Shown in pieces: positions 48,407-58,932 of a stretch of 64,000 nucleotides of DNA. The translations under genes and the position numbers were made by a program. This DNA is from Desulfopila sp. IMCC35006 (GTDB taxonomy: Bacteria; Desulfobacterota; Desulfobulbia; Desulfobulbales; Desulfocapsaceae). The notes beneath the pieces were generated by a model. That model made no database searches. It saw only the letters and a program-made list of their open reading frames with translations, and had not been told where the DNA came from. The stretch is taken from assembly GCF_005116645.1 (NCBI RefSeq), contig NZ_SWCM01000002.1:186001-250000 (forward strand). Direction: 5' to 3'. The stretch's first letter is position 1; each line of letters starts with the position of its first letter.

Positions 48407-49510
48407 ATGAAAACTGCACCAAAAAAACTCTCGTTCCTTGATCGTTTTCTGACCCTGTGGATTTTTCTGGCAATGTTTGTCGGTGTGACAGTCGGATACA
48501 GCTATCCACCAGTACAGAGTATTATCAATTCGTTCCAGGTTGGCACGACCAATATCCCGATTGCCATTGGCTTGATCATGATGATGTACCCACCACTCGC
48601 CAAGGTCAAATATGAAGAACTCGGGCAGGTTTTCACCAATGTCAAAGTACTTTCATTGTCGTTGGTGCAGAACTGGGTGATAGGTCCGATCCTGATGTTT
48701 CTTCTGGCAATCACCTTTTTATCCGGCCATCATGAGTACATGGTCGGTCTCATTCTGATCGGCCTCGCCCGGTGCATCGCCATGGTCATAGTCTGGAATG
48801 AACTCGCTGACGGGGACTCTGAATACTGCGCCGGCCTGGTTGCTTTCAATTCGATTTTTCAGGTAATCTTTTTCTCCCTTTACGCCTGGATTTTTATCAC
48901 CATAGTTCCCGGATGGTTTGGACTGACAGGAGCAGTGGTCGACGTCTCCATTGCGGATATCGCCAAATCGGTCTTTATCTATCTCGGCATCCCGTTTTTC
49001 GGGGGCATGATTACCCGGTTCATAGGCATAAGGAGTAAGGGCAAAGACTGGTACGAGAATGTTTTTATCCCGAAGATCAGTCCGCTGACCCTCATTTTCC
49101 TGCTTTTCACCATCCTGGTAATGTTTTCTTTAAAAGGCGAATACATAGTCCAGCTCCCCTTCGACGTGCTGCGGATTGCCCTCCCCTTGACTATTTATTT
49201 TCTGGTGATGTTTTTGGTGTCCTTCTTTCTCTCAATGCGGGTTGGAGCTACCTACGAACAAACCGTAACACTGAGTTTTACGGCTGCGTCCAATAATTTT
49301 GAACTGGCTATCGCCGTCGCAATTGCGGTTTTTGGCATCAACTCCGGAGAAGCATTTGCCGCGGTGATCGGACCTCTGGTTGAGGTGCCGGTTCTCATCG
49401 CGCTTGTCAATGTCGCACTTCGTTTTAAAAAGAGGTACTTCCCATATGTAAAGAAAACCCTCACCAGGGTTTGTCATGTACACACCAGGGAGCAAACTGA
49501 AAGCCAGTGA
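48407..49510 (+). CDS. acr3: Arsenite efflux permease Acr3
   Basis: 367 residues, 10 helices. Acr3 landmarks: [16 protein letters not shown] (about 60), the conserved Cys helix [18 protein letters not shown] (about 120), and [21 protein letters not shown] (about 290). Extrudes arsenite using the proton motive force. 39 bp after arsR. Confidence 0.93.
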   Translation: MKTAPKKLSFLDRFLTLWIFLAMFVGVTVGYSYPPVQSIINSFQVGTTNIPIAIGLIMMMYPPLAKVKYEELGQVFTNVKVLSLSLVQNWVIGPILMFLLAITFLSGHHEYMVGLILIGLARCIAMVIVWNELADGDSEYCAGLVAFNSIFQVIFFSLYAWIFITIVPGWFGLTGAVVDVSIADIAKSVFIYLGIPFFGGMITRFIGIRSKGKDWYENVFIPKISPLTLIFLLFTILVMFSLKGEYIVQLPFDVLRIALPLTIYFLVMFLVSFFLSMRVGATYEQTVTLSFTAASNNFELAIAVAIAVFGINSGEAFAAVIGPLVEVPVLIALVNVALRFKKRYFPYVKKTLTRVCHVHTREQTESQ

Positions 49511-49618
49511 CCCAAGAGAAACAAAAAAATACAGCTGTCTGGCCCCCATGCAGAGAGGCGGATGCTGTTGTCGTCAGCAACTCTGCGTTTTACTAAAGAG
49601 ATGAGGAGACTGAACATC

Positions 49619-50054
49619 ATGGGTTCGACAAACGCAAATACAATTAAAATTCTGTTTTTATGTACCGGGAATTCCTGCCGCAGCCAGATGGCGGAAGGAT
49701 GGGCCAGAACGCTGAAAAAAAAGGAAATTGACGGCCTATTCCGCCGGGATAGAAAAGCATGGCTTAAACCCACTGGCGGTCAAGGCAATGGCAGAGGCCG
49801 GGGTGGATATTTCGTCACAGAAATCGAAGACTGTTGACGAACTGCCGGTTCGTGAATTTGACTGGATTATTACACTTTGCGGTCATGCGAACGAAAACTG
49901 CCCCTATTTTCCGGGGAAGACTGTCCACCATGGGTTTGACGATCCGCCGCAATGTGCCTCGGAGGCGAAAAATGAAGAAGAAAAGCTCATCCCCTACCGG
50001 AGAGTTCGAGATGAAATCCGTGATTTTGTCGCCGCACTGCCCGATTCACTTTGA
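49619..50054 (+). pseudogene. arsC: Thioredoxin-coupled arsenate reductase, frameshifted
   Basis: The first frame gives the catalytic loop FLCTGNSCRSQMAEGWA, then is lost after TLKKKEI. The other frame, from about 49728, continues TAYSAGIEKHGLNPLAV and carries the further redox cysteines in ITLCGHANENCPYFPG. The frames meet at an A8 run (49715-49722); removing one A restores a single protein of about 144 residues, normal for the family. It could be a true pseudogene, a sequencing error in the homopolymer, or rescued by slippage. Every catalytic Cys is intact, which argues for a recent event or error. Confidence 0.85.
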
Positions 50055-50055
50055 C

Positions 50056-50296
50056 GCATCTTGCACCGGTCTTCCGGCAGGAAACCGGTGGCAGATGCAG
50101 TGACAGGCAGGGGCGACGTGGCACCCTTGTTGTTATAGCGCTGGTATGCAGTGTAAGCAGGTGCACCTACTGCAGCAACTCCGCCCAATTTGAGCGCTTT
50201 ACTACCCGGCTTTCGTCCTTTCTTGCTGGTCAGCATGCTGCTGGCAAGCTTACCAGCCAAACCTCCTGCAAATCCACCAGCCGACCATTATATCTT
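50056..50296 (-). pseudogene. Remnant of DUF533 (YebE-like) gene
   Basis: The minus strand reads GGFAGGLAGKLASSM, TSKKGRKPGSKALKLGG and AAVGAPAYTAYQRY without a usable ATG at its head. The Gly/Ala-rich segment followed by LAYxAYQxY resembles the N-terminal half of DUF533 proteins. Both ends are missing: a stop precedes it near 50297 and the frame runs into arsC. It looks like debris left at a rearrangement next to the ars operon. The rest of the gap up to 50469 shows nothing else. Confidence 0.45.
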
Positions 50297-50469
50297 TTTT
50301 GCTAGTAAGTTAAGGGAAGTGGTGGTTAAAATGCGGAATTTATAGTACAGAAAGAAGTTCTTGACACGCTTGCTTATTTCTTCTCCAGCAGTTTTCACAG
50401 ACGCTCCAGCATTCTGCTCTTAATTTCAAAAAAAGAACCGTCTCAATGGCATTGAAAGGATGTGCGACG

Positions 50470-52149
50470 ATGATTCGTCTGGTATGTAACCGTTACACGG
50501 CTTTTTTACTGTCTGCCCTTATTTATTCGCTGCTGGTCCAATCTCAGGGCGGGATTCGTGGTGGCTGGAGATTTACTGGTCAGTATCTGGAGATACCCAT
50601 TCTCCTCTATCTGTACTGGTACCTGAATTCAATTCTGCGTCCCGGTCGATGGACAGCATTGCTGGCCGCCATACCAATCCTGTTGGCCTACATCGGGCAG
50701 GACATATTTTACCTGCTGCTGGGCAAGATTTTCCGGGTTGCCGAACTGGCCGAGGTCGGAGAATTGATGCAGGTTATGACTCTCAAATACCAGATAGTGC
50801 TGGTTGGCATTGGCGCGGCGTTTTTTCTGGCTTTTATCAGGTGTCTTGACAAGCGCCGAATTCCTCTCGCCATTCATGGAATAGTGCCTGTTGCTGTCGT
50901 ATTGGCGTGGGTTGAATTTTGGCCTCAGCAATTTTCCCGTACTTTTGAACTGGCGAGTAAAGAATTAATCAACTGGTCAGATGTCCGTCCTGTGGAGACG
51001 AACGGACGCTTCTCCATGCTGCTCTATCGAGAGGCGCAACGGCGTATTTCCCTGGAGAAAACCTCCTCGTACCATGACCGTGTCACCTACGATGAGGATG
51101 CCCAAAAACAATCGTTCTGGCTCATGGAGCATGGCCGGAAAAAGAATGTCCATGTCATAGTCATGGAAAGCCTGATCGACCCATCATTGTTTACGAAAGC
51201 CAGATTTTCGACCAATCCTCTTCACCCCAAATACAGCGCGCTGATCGGTAATGCCGGAGGGTTCTCAGTCTCACCGATCTTTGGGGGCAAGACCTCTCAG
51301 GCCGAATTCGAAGTTCTCTGCGGCGTTCCAGCCTTCCAGGAACTTTCTGGTGTTGAATTTAATTCATTCAGCGGCAGCGCTGCCCACTGTCTCCCGGATA
51401 TTTTAGGTCATGCTGGGTACCGAACAACTGCCTCCAACGCCTATGAACCTTCATTTTTCAATGCTGTAAACGCCTATAAGGGAATGGGCTTTGCTGAAGA
51501 ATATTTTCCCATCGAATTTTCCCCAAACAGACAGACCTACCTTTCAACGGGTGACACCACCGGAGAAATTTATATGTTCGACAGCGTACTTTTCTCCCAG
51601 AACCTGAATTTTATCAAAGATCATCTCCGCCACAACCCTGGACGACCGTTGTTCAACTATTTACTGACCATGTACGGGCACTCCCCGCATGTGCTCAACA
51701 AGAAGAAACGACCACAGATCATTAAGCTTATTGACAACTTGAATGACCGACAACTGGAACGTGTGGCAAATCAGTTTTTTTATAGATCAGAAGCAATTGC
51801 CAACTACTTGGATGAGTTACTGGCGATTGACCGTGACAGCCTGATCATAATTGTTTCCGACCATCTGCCGCCATTGGAGGGCATAACTACCTATCATAAA
51901 CTTGGCTACCTCGACAACAAGCGGAACAGCATCTACCTCAACAGGCTTATTATAATAGAAAATGGCGTGGTTACCTCTCTGCCGACTATTCACCATTACG
52001 AAATCCCGCAAGTGATTCTTGACTATCTCAGTGCAGGGATGTACTGCCATGCAAATGCCTGCAACTTTGACGAGGGGAGTGTTTTGACTGACAACAATAA
52101 GATGCGTCACGAAAAGTATCTGCGCCTAATGGCCCATGCCATCGAATGA
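50470..52149 (+). CDS. LTA-synthase-like membrane sulfatase-fold protein
   Basis: About 559 residues. Starts MIRLVCNRYTAF with AAGGA 9 bp upstream, 24 bp after another ATG. Four to five N-terminal helices, then an alkaline-phosphatase/sulfatase fold (about 235-520): HVIVMESLIDPS, GGKTSQAEFEVLCG (nucleophile Thr region), MYGHSPH and IIVSDHLPP (metal ligands). Relatives transfer phosphoglycerol or phosphoethanolamine to envelope glycans (LtaS, OpgB). In a Gram-negative an OpgB-like role is more likely than teichoic acid synthesis. Confidence 0.82.
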   Translation: MIRLVCNRYTAFLLSALIYSLLVQSQGGIRGGWRFTGQYLEIPILLYLYWYLNSILRPGRWTALLAAIPILLAYIGQDIFYLLLGKIFRVAELAEVGELMQVMTLKYQIVLVGIGAAFFLAFIRCLDKRRIPLAIHGIVPVAVVLAWVEFWPQQFSRTFELASKELINWSDVRPVETNGRFSMLLYREAQRRISLEKTSSYHDRVTYDEDAQKQSFWLMEHGRKKNVHVIVMESLIDPSLFTKARFSTNPLHPKYSALIGNAGGFSVSPIFGGKTSQAEFEVLCGVPAFQELSGVEFNSFSGSAAHCLPDILGHAGYRTTASNAYEPSFFNAVNAYKGMGFAEEYFPIEFSPNRQTYLSTGDTTGEIYMFDSVLFSQNLNFIKDHLRHNPGRPLFNYLLTMYGHSPHVLNKKKRPQIIKLIDNLNDRQLERVANQFFYRSEAIANYLDELLAIDRDSLIIIVSDHLPPLEGITTYHKLGYLDNKRNSIYLNRLIIIENGVVTSLPTIHHYEIPQVILDYLSAGMYCHANACNFDEGSVLTDNNKMRHEKYLRLMAHAIE

Positions 52150-52379
52150 ACCTGACAGGCTGCCTTCCGAGTGCGGCGCTGGCCGATCAAGTGAAGTGCC
52201 TTGATTGGGGTGTACGCAAGGCAGGTCGTAAACGAACGGTTTCATTTCCTGAACTGACCGAAGTGAAAGCGAAAACTCCTCTCTCATCGGAAATCCATGA
52301 GGAAAAAGCAGGATGCTGTTAAAGGATGTTTGGCCTATAGGTGGGTTTATCCGTGGACGGATTTTTCGGCGGCTCCGGC

Positions 52380-52919
52380 TTATAACCCCTTTTTAATGGC
52401 AACAAGAGCGACGGTTTCATCAAATTTCTCAGAACAGTCTGATTTTTTTTCTTCATAGTACACGATGTGGAGTGACTGAAAGGCGTGAAGCAGCTCATTT
52501 TGTTTCAGACAATATTCATTTTTTTTCTTATCAATAAAAGATTCAAAAATCAGCACACCTCCAGGCCTCAGTCCGTCCTTAATCAGGGGAAACAGACGTC
52601 TGTCTAAAAAGCGGATGTTGACGATGAGTTGATATCGATTCCGGGGAATTGTCCAGTCATCGATATCCTGGCAGATGACATTTATCTTCGGGTCAGAGCC
52701 TGCCAGATAATTTGTTGCAACCGTTGATATATCAACCGCATCGACCATAAATCCCATTTTAGCCAGGAAGAGACTGTTTCTCCCGTTTCCGCAGGCTATA
52801 TCCAATGCATTGCCACAGGACGCAAGATTCCAATAATCAGTCAGGATCGTGGACGGCTCTGCGCCTCCAAGGTTTGCAACATATCTCGAATCCCATTTTT
52901 CACGATCTGTATCGGCCAT
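52380..52919 (-). CDS. Class I SAM-dependent methyltransferase, TehB-like
   Basis: 179 residues from MADTDREKWDSRY, a common N-terminus in TehB/thiopurine-type methyltransferases. SAM-binding motif I ALDIACGNGRNSLFLA, motif II acidic end VDAVDIS, and LRPGGVLIFESF. Substrate unknown. A purine-rich sequence lies 13 bp before the ATG; the open frame continues 84 codons upstream without resemblance and is probably not translated. Confidence 0.8.
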   Translation of the reverse strand: MADTDREKWDSRYVANLGGAEPSTILTDYWNLASCGNALDIACGNGRNSLFLAKMGFMVDAVDISTVATNYLAGSDPKINVICQDIDDWTIPRNRYQLIVNIRFLDRRLFPLIKDGLRPGGVLIFESFIDKKKNEYCLKQNELLHAFQSLHIVYYEEKKSDCSEKFDETVALVAIKKGL

Positions 52920-53688
52920 AGTCCTGAGTAATCCTCTAACGGTAACTGCCTGCAGCCCCAATAGCACACACAGTAAAGGGTATATGAAGCAGCTCTGCAT
53001 CTGCCTGTCTGGATAATATGAGACAATACAGCAAGATTCTAAGATTACAATCTTGCTTACATGGATGAGATCTGCACAGGTAATACTTTGCATTGCAATT
53101 GACTGTCTCTTACCACCAGCCTGTTGCATAGATGGTTTCCATCCTGAAACCACCCTGTTGTCCGATCTCATCGATATTCGGTATTATTTCTATACTGGCA
53201 ATGTCAGGTACATGCACCTCAAATGGTCATTAAAGCCTGCGCCTTTCTCCCGCAGCGTACCCAAAACATGCTCGATTTCCTGTTAGGGCTGGCCCAGTCT
53301 CGCTCTGGTAATGGAATCAACGAATATTTCCGTCGGCTGTGCACTTTGGTCGCGTATGTCTGCGGACCTTATTCAAACACCAGACGTGACCATAGCTCTG
53401 CGTACAGTCGGTATTGGTCAATATTGTTCTGCATTACAATCGTACGAACTGGAATTGAGTGTATGATTACCGCTGCGTTATCTTTGCGACAGCATCTCGA
53501 TTTTACAGGGGACGATGCCTCACCTCCTGAGGGTTACACCTTTTCTTCCAACAGCAATAGACTGGTAAAAAAAATCTAATCAAGTTAGGCTGACAAAAAA
53601 CAATACACTCCCTATGTTTAGGATGTTGATCACCGTAGAACAAACCCTTCAATCCAGCCCCACCAAACTATACCAGGAAGATATATTC
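52920..53688. other. Intergenic region, no gene recognised
   Basis: About 770 bp between the methyltransferase and pyruvate kinase. Open frames exist on both strands (for example 53223-53579 plus) but none starts with a credible SD or resembles a family. It may contain decayed sequence. I see no clear repeats. Confidence 0.5.
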
Positions 53689-55116
53689 ATGCGCCGGAAA
53701 ACTAAAATTGTTGCCACTATCTCAAACCAGAACTGTTCGGTACCATTCATTGAACGCCTGTATGCGGCGGGCATGAATGTCGTTCGACTCAATACCGCCC
53801 ACATGAGTCATGAGGATGCCCTGGAGGTAATCAGGTGCACCCGGGCGGTATCAGATAAAATTGGGATTCTTCTCGACACCAAAGGGCCGGAGATCAGGAC
53901 ATGTTTAACAGACACCGCTCTGCGTGTGCAATTCGGCGATATCATCCGGATCAAGGGCGCACCTGATGAAAAATCCCATGACGATGTCATCTGTGTATCC
54001 CATGCCGATTTTGTCAAAGACGTTCCGGTCGGCAGCTCCATTCTCATTGACGATGGATATGTGGCCCTTGCTGTCATTGACAAAGATGATGAGTATCTGA
54101 AATGCCATGTGGAAAATGATGGAATCATCAATCAACGAAAAAGCATTAATATTCCAGCCGTTCACGTCAAACTTCCGGCATTGAGTGAAAAGGACAAAGG
54201 TTTCATTCGCTTTGCCGCCGAGCAGGACCTGGATTTCATCGCCCACTCTTTTGTCAGAAACAAGGAAGATGTCCTGGCTGTGCAGGCCATTCTTGATGAG
54301 AAAAAGTCGAGCATCAAAATAATAGCCAAGATCGAAAACGCTGAAGGGGTGGAAAATCTAACAGAAATCCTCGACCATGCCTATGGAATCATGATTGCCA
54401 GGGGCGATCTGGCGGTGGAAATCCCCACGGAACGCATTCCTCTCATCCAGAAAAAAATAATCAAAGTGTGTATTGAAAATCGAAAGCCCGTCATCGTCGC
54501 AACCCAGATGCTCCATTCGATGATTGAATCACCCAGACCGACGCGGGCAGAAGTGTCAGATGTAGCCAATGCCTGCCTCGATCACACCGACGCACTGATG
54601 CTGTCCGGCGAAACAGCCAATGGAAAATATCCGGAACTGGCAGTCCGCATCATGGCTAAAATTGCCATGGAAGTTGAAGGCAAGACACGTGACAATATTG
54701 ACATCCCTTACAGCAGCAGTAATAAACTCGCGGCATACCTCGCGAAAGCAGCGGTTAAAGCAGCGCTTCGCCTGCAGACCAAAGCGATTGTGGCGGATTC
54801 CCTCACGGGCAAATCAATCCTGGCCCTTGCTGCGTATCGCGGGTCAAATGTTATTTACGCCCAGGTATATAACCGACGCGTAGTGCGTCAGCTCTCTCTT
54901 TCGTATGGTGTGTATGCGGATTACATCCCCATGGATCTGACCGTCAACCAGCCCCTGCAGCAGTCCATCTGCCGGCTCCTTGCGGAAAATCAGTTCAAGG
55001 ATAATGACCTTATTGTCATTCTTGCCGGTAGTTTCGGACCCAAGCAGGGTGCTTCTTACATTGAAATCAGTTCGGCAGGAAATTTCAGGCAGAAATGCGG
55101 TCGATTTCAGAAATGA
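53689..55116 (+). CDS. pyk: Pyruvate kinase
   Basis: 475 residues. Start MRRKTKIVATISNQN with AGGAAG 8 bp upstream. Landmarks in order: NVVRLNTAHMSH, LLDTKGPEIRT, the catalytic KIENAEGVENL, metal site IMIARGDLAVEI, and MLHSMIESPRPTRAEVSDVA. A typical C-domain follows (AYLAKAAVKAALRLQTKAIV). Converts phosphoenolpyruvate and ADP to pyruvate and ATP. The P-type ATPase gene follows after 72 bp and may share the transcript. Confidence 0.95.
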   Translation: MRRKTKIVATISNQNCSVPFIERLYAAGMNVVRLNTAHMSHEDALEVIRCTRAVSDKIGILLDTKGPEIRTCLTDTALRVQFGDIIRIKGAPDEKSHDDVICVSHADFVKDVPVGSSILIDDGYVALAVIDKDDEYLKCHVENDGIINQRKSINIPAVHVKLPALSEKDKGFIRFAAEQDLDFIAHSFVRNKEDVLAVQAILDEKKSSIKIIAKIENAEGVENLTEILDHAYGIMIARGDLAVEIPTERIPLIQKKIIKVCIENRKPVIVATQMLHSMIESPRPTRAEVSDVANACLDHTDALMLSGETANGKYPELAVRIMAKIAMEVEGKTRDNIDIPYSSSNKLAAYLAKAAVKAALRLQTKAIVADSLTGKSILALAAYRGSNVIYAQVYNRRVVRQLSLSYGVYADYIPMDLTVNQPLQQSICRLLAENQFKDNDLIVILAGSFGPKQGASYIEISSAGNFRQKCGRFQK

Positions 55117-55188
55117 TATTTCTTCGCTGAGATCTTCAACTCATTGCCTTGTATGCCATATAAATCCATCCATTAAAAAAATACAGGA

Positions 55189-57891
55189 ATGAAGATCACA
55201 CCGGAAAAAAACTGGCATCAGCTGTCAGGTGACCAGATTATCGCTCTGCTGGAGAGTGACCCTGACCATGGTCTTGATGGAGAAGAGGTACGACGGCGCC
55301 TCGAGCATTTCGGACCCAATTCCCTGTCCATGAAGCAGACGACAAGCGACTGGATACGCTTTCTGCTTCAATTTCATCAGCCGCTTATCTATATCCTGAT
55401 CGTCTCAGGCATCATTACTGCAGGCTTGCAGGAGTGGGTCGATTCCGGGGTTATTTTCGGCGTGGTGCTGATCAACGCCACCATCGGTTTTATCCAGGAA
55501 TCAAAAGCGGAAAATGCCCTCGCCGCCCTGGCAGATACCATGGTTGCTGAGGCGACTGTGCGCCGGCAAGGCGAAAACCAGCGCATCGTGTCAGCGGAGC
55601 TGGTACCGGGCGATATTGTACTGCTGCGCGCAGGGGACAAAGTTCCCGCCGATTTACGACTGCTTGCGCTACGCGAACTGCAGGTTGATGAATCAGCCCT
55701 GACCGGGGAATCAATGCCCGTTGAGAAGACGATGGAGCCGCTTGGCCATGCAACGCTTCTCGCCGATCGGACCAACATGGCCTATGGGTCCACCATAGTC
55801 ACCCACGGTACGGGAACCGGCATAGTTATAGCGACGGGCGATAAAACCGAAGTGGGCCATATCTCCCGACTTATCTCATCAGCACACGACCTGGCGACGC
55901 CGCTCACCCGAAAGATTGCCCATTTCAGTCAGCTGTTGCTCTATGCCATTCTCGTGCTGGCCGCAATAACTACGGCGATCGGTCTCTGGCGTGGCCAGCC
56001 CCTTTTTGACATGTTTATGGCCGCCGTTGCCCTGGCCGTCGGTGCAATCCCGGAAGGACTTCCGGCGGCGGTAACAGTTACCCTGGCCATTGGCGTCTCC
56101 AGGATGGCTCGCCGCCGGGCGATTATCCGCAAACTGCCGGCTGTTGAAACCCTGGGCAGCACCACGGTGATTTGCTCGGACAAGACCGGGACGCTGACAG
56201 AAAACCAGATGACCGTGCAGCAGATACTGGCAGGAGGCCATTCTTACCTGGTCAGCGGAGCCGGATATGGTCCCGACGGTCGCATTGACCAACACGGCAC
56301 AGCGGAAAACGCAACCACCTCCGTCGCCCTTAAGGAATGCTTGAAAGCGGGCATTCTCTGCAACGACAGCATCTTGCAGGACAAAGACGGCTGCTGGCTT
56401 GTCCAGGGCGACCCAACCGAGGGAGCATTGCTCGCGGCAGCTGCCAAAGGCGGCTTCAAGGAAAAAGAAAAACAAACACTCCCGCCCCGTCTTGATTCGA
56501 TTCCGTTTGAATCCAGACACCAGTTTATGGCCACCCTCCATGATACCGGGATCGGCAAGGGCAATGTTGTCTACATAAAAGGCGCGGTCGAGCAGATACT
56601 CGCCAAGTGTTCGCTGGCAATCACCGCAGATGGCAATTCTGTCCCGTTGCAAAGAGACACCATTCATGAGGTCGTCTCCGACATGACGGCAAAAGGACTG
56701 CGCGTGCTGGCCTTTGCCCGCAAGGAACTGGCAAGCGATGCCGGCGAAATCACCCTGGACGATCTCAAGGACGGCCTCATCTTTCTCGGGTTGCAGGGAA
56801 TGATAGACCCGCCGAGAGCGGAGGCAGTCGCCGCTGTTAAAATCTGCCGGGATGCCGGGATCATGGTAAAAATGATCACGGGAGATCACCCGCGTACGGC
56901 GGTTGCCATTGCCAGGAAGATTGGCCTGCTTTCGGGTGATATGGACGCTGTCGGATCGAAAAATGTGCTCACCGGTCAGGATCTGGAAAAACTTTCGGAC
57001 GAACAACTGCTGCACGCCGTCGAAGAGACATGCGTATTTGCCAGAGCCACCCCCGAGCAGAAAATTCGCCTGGTACGCGCGCTGCAGGCAAACGGCCATG
57101 TCGTTGCCATGACCGGCGATGGCGTAAACGATGCGCCGGCGCTGAAACAGGCGGATATCGGCGTAGCCATGGGCATAACCGGCACCGACGTGGCCAAAGA
57201 GGCCGCCGACATGGTGCTGACCGATGACAACTTCAGCTCCATTGAGGCAGCGGTTGAGGAAGGCCGCGGAGTGTTTGACAACCTGACCAAGTTCATCGTC
57301 TGGACCCTGCCTACCAATCTGGGCGAAGGACTGGTTATTCTGACGGCCATCTTGTTTGATATAACCTTACCTATCCTGCCGGTGCAGATCCTCTGGATTA
57401 ACATGACTACTGCGGGATTTCTTGGCCTGATGCTGGCCTTTGAGCCAAAAGAAACCGACATCATGCACCGCTCGCCACGCAACCCTGACACCCCTATTCT
57501 TACCGGCGAATTAAGCAGCAGGATTCTGCTGGTGGGGACCCTGCTGCTGATCGGTGCCTTCGGCCTTTTCGAGTGGGAACGGGCAACAGGCGCTTCCCTG
57601 GAAAAAGCACGGACGGTGGCGGTCAATACCTTTGTCGTCATGGAACTGTTCTATCTCTTCAACTGCCGTTCCATGCACAAGTCGATCTTTCAGCTGGGCA
57701 TCTTTACCAACGTATGGGTTTTGGGCGGTGTCGCCCTCATGCTGCTGATACAACTCGGCTACACCTATCTCCCCTTTATGCACCGTTTGTTTCAGAGTAC
57801 CGCTATCGGATTTGCCTCATGGACACGGATTCTGCTTGCCGGGCTTGTCGCTTACGCAATAATTGAATTGGTCAAGAAACTGCATCGCTGA
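55189..57891 (+). CDS. P2-type cation-transporting ATPase
   Basis: 900 residues; cation ATPase N-domain, actuator loop LQVDESALTGESMPVEK (TGES), M4 AVGAIPEGLPAAVT, phosphorylation site ICSDKTGTLTEN, MITGDHPRTA, GDGVNDAPALKQADIG and six C-terminal helices. Like bacterial Ca2+ or Na+ P2A-type pumps (PacL/CtpF group). M4 PEGL resembles Ca2+ pumps, but in this Na+-centred context Na+ is also possible. Note AGGA abuts the ATG, leaving almost no SD spacing; no better start is visible. Confidence 0.9.
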   Translation: MKITPEKNWHQLSGDQIIALLESDPDHGLDGEEVRRRLEHFGPNSLSMKQTTSDWIRFLLQFHQPLIYILIVSGIITAGLQEWVDSGVIFGVVLINATIGFIQESKAENALAALADTMVAEATVRRQGENQRIVSAELVPGDIVLLRAGDKVPADLRLLALRELQVDESALTGESMPVEKTMEPLGHATLLADRTNMAYGSTIVTHGTGTGIVIATGDKTEVGHISRLISSAHDLATPLTRKIAHFSQLLLYAILVLAAITTAIGLWRGQPLFDMFMAAVALAVGAIPEGLPAAVTVTLAIGVSRMARRRAIIRKLPAVETLGSTTVICSDKTGTLTENQMTVQQILAGGHSYLVSGAGYGPDGRIDQHGTAENATTSVALKECLKAGILCNDSILQDKDGCWLVQGDPTEGALLAAAAKGGFKEKEKQTLPPRLDSIPFESRHQFMATLHDTGIGKGNVVYIKGAVEQILAKCSLAITADGNSVPLQRDTIHEVVSDMTAKGLRVLAFARKELASDAGEITLDDLKDGLIFLGLQGMIDPPRAEAVAAVKICRDAGIMVKMITGDHPRTAVAIARKIGLLSGDMDAVGSKNVLTGQDLEKLSDEQLLHAVEETCVFARATPEQKIRLVRALQANGHVVAMTGDGVNDAPALKQADIGVAMGITGTDVAKEAADMVLTDDNFSSIEAAVEEGRGVFDNLTKFIVWTLPTNLGEGLVILTAILFDITLPILPVQILWINMTTAGFLGLMLAFEPKETDIMHRSPRNPDTPILTGELSSRILLVGTLLLIGAFGLFEWERATGASLEKARTVAVNTFVVMELFYLFNCRSMHKSIFQLGIFTNVWVLGGVALMLLIQLGYTYLPFMHRLFQSTAIGFASWTRILLAGLVAYAIIELVKKLHR

Positions 57892-57942
57892 TCCCCTTTT
57901 GCAGACTTGGCGATTCTCACCAGGATTACTGCGAAAGCATCT

Positions 57943-57977
57943 GGCAGACAGCAGAGTCACCCACCCTGCTGTCTGCC
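57943..57977. terminator. Hairpin between convergent genes
   Basis: Perfect 12-bp arms GGCAGACAGCAG / CTGCTGTCTGCC with an 11-nt loop, between the P-type ATPase and the cyclase; the right arm lies within the last codons of the cyclase gene. No T run on either side. Confidence 0.5.
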
Positions 57978-58820
57978 GTACTCGGCGAACAACATGCTGT
58001 TTTTGCCTGATTTCTTCACCTGGTACATCAAGTCATCAGCGAACCTGATTGCTTCGTCAGGGTTCGTTTCGCACCGGTGGAAGACGGCAACGCCGATGCT
58101 GCAGCCAAGGGGCCATTGTTTGGCAGCAGCGAGATCGAGAAGGCTCTGGTGCAGCTCCGCAAAAAACGTGCGTGCGCCAATGAGAGTCGTCTCTGGAAGC
58201 AAGATAGCAAATTCGTCACCCCCGAGACGTGCGCCGATGTCCGAAACACGCAGCCTTTTGACTAAGGTATCTGCTACGGCTTTCAGTACCTGGTCCCCCA
58301 CACTGTGACCAAGACTGTCGTTAATGGTCTTGAACCCGTCAAGATCTAGGTAGCCAAGAGTCAAATGGTGTTGATGACGATGAGCGAGATTAAAGAGCAA
58401 TTCACATCTTTGCCTGAAGGTACGAGCGTTCATCATGCCGGTAAGCCCATCAAGTTGCGCCAGAGATACCTGAATCTCAAGCACCGATCGAATGCGGCCG
58501 AGTAAATGTGCCACGACAACAAAAAAGCCGAGACGAACGCCGGCGTTCCAATATTCTATGACGGGGTTGCTGTAGTTATTCCCCGCCATGAAATCGACGA
58601 TAAGCCAGGTAAAGGCTGCAGCGATACAGACAACAGCTCCAAAGCGCTTTCCTGAATACCACGAGCCGACACCAACAGGAAGGAGATAAAAGATCGAAAA
58701 AGAAAGCTCATATCCGGTAAGGAGATCGAGCGCACCGACAATGGCTATAAGTAGAAATGAATACAGCTTTAAGGCAAAGGGACCTTGAGCAGAGAGAAAA
58801 GAATCAATTTTACTGAGCAT
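57957..58820 (-). CDS. Membrane diguanylate cyclase (GGDEF)
   Basis: 287 residues. Start MLSKIDSFLSAQGPF with GAGG upstream. Four or so helices (about 15-115) form a membrane sensor, then a GGDEF domain (about 130-285): LDGLTGMMNARTF, LDLDGFKTINDSLGH, and the active site LGGDEFAIL. RVSD, five residues before GGDEF, is an intact RxxD inhibitory site, so it should be active and product-inhibited. Probably cotranscribed with the sensor gene 112 bp upstream. Confidence 0.9.
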   Translation of the reverse strand: MLSKIDSFLSAQGPFALKLYSFLLIAIVGALDLLTGYELSFSIFYLLPVGVGSWYSGKRFGAVVCIAAAFTWLIVDFMAGNNYSNPVIEYWNAGVRLGFFVVVAHLLGRIRSVLEIQVSLAQLDGLTGMMNARTFRQRCELLFNLAHRHQHHLTLGYLDLDGFKTINDSLGHSVGDQVLKAVADTLVKRLRVSDIGARLGGDEFAILLPETTLIGARTFFAELHQSLLDLAAAKQWPLGCSIGVAVFHRCETNPDEAIRFADDLMYQVKKSGKNSMLFAEYGRQQGG

Positions 58821-58932
58821 GGCAGCGACCTCGCATTCGGTGCCTACAGTGAACATCAAATACGGAACCACAGCCGATTTAAGGCGGGTTCGTCCTTTTC
58901 CCGTCAACTCCGGTTTTTGATTGTACCCCGGG

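Noticed and set aside
53223-53579. 118-codon plus-strand frame before pyruvate kinase
   Set aside because: No SD or family similarity; could be decayed sequence but cannot be supported.
55879-57099. 406-codon minus-strand open frame
   Set aside because: Antisense to the P-type ATPase.
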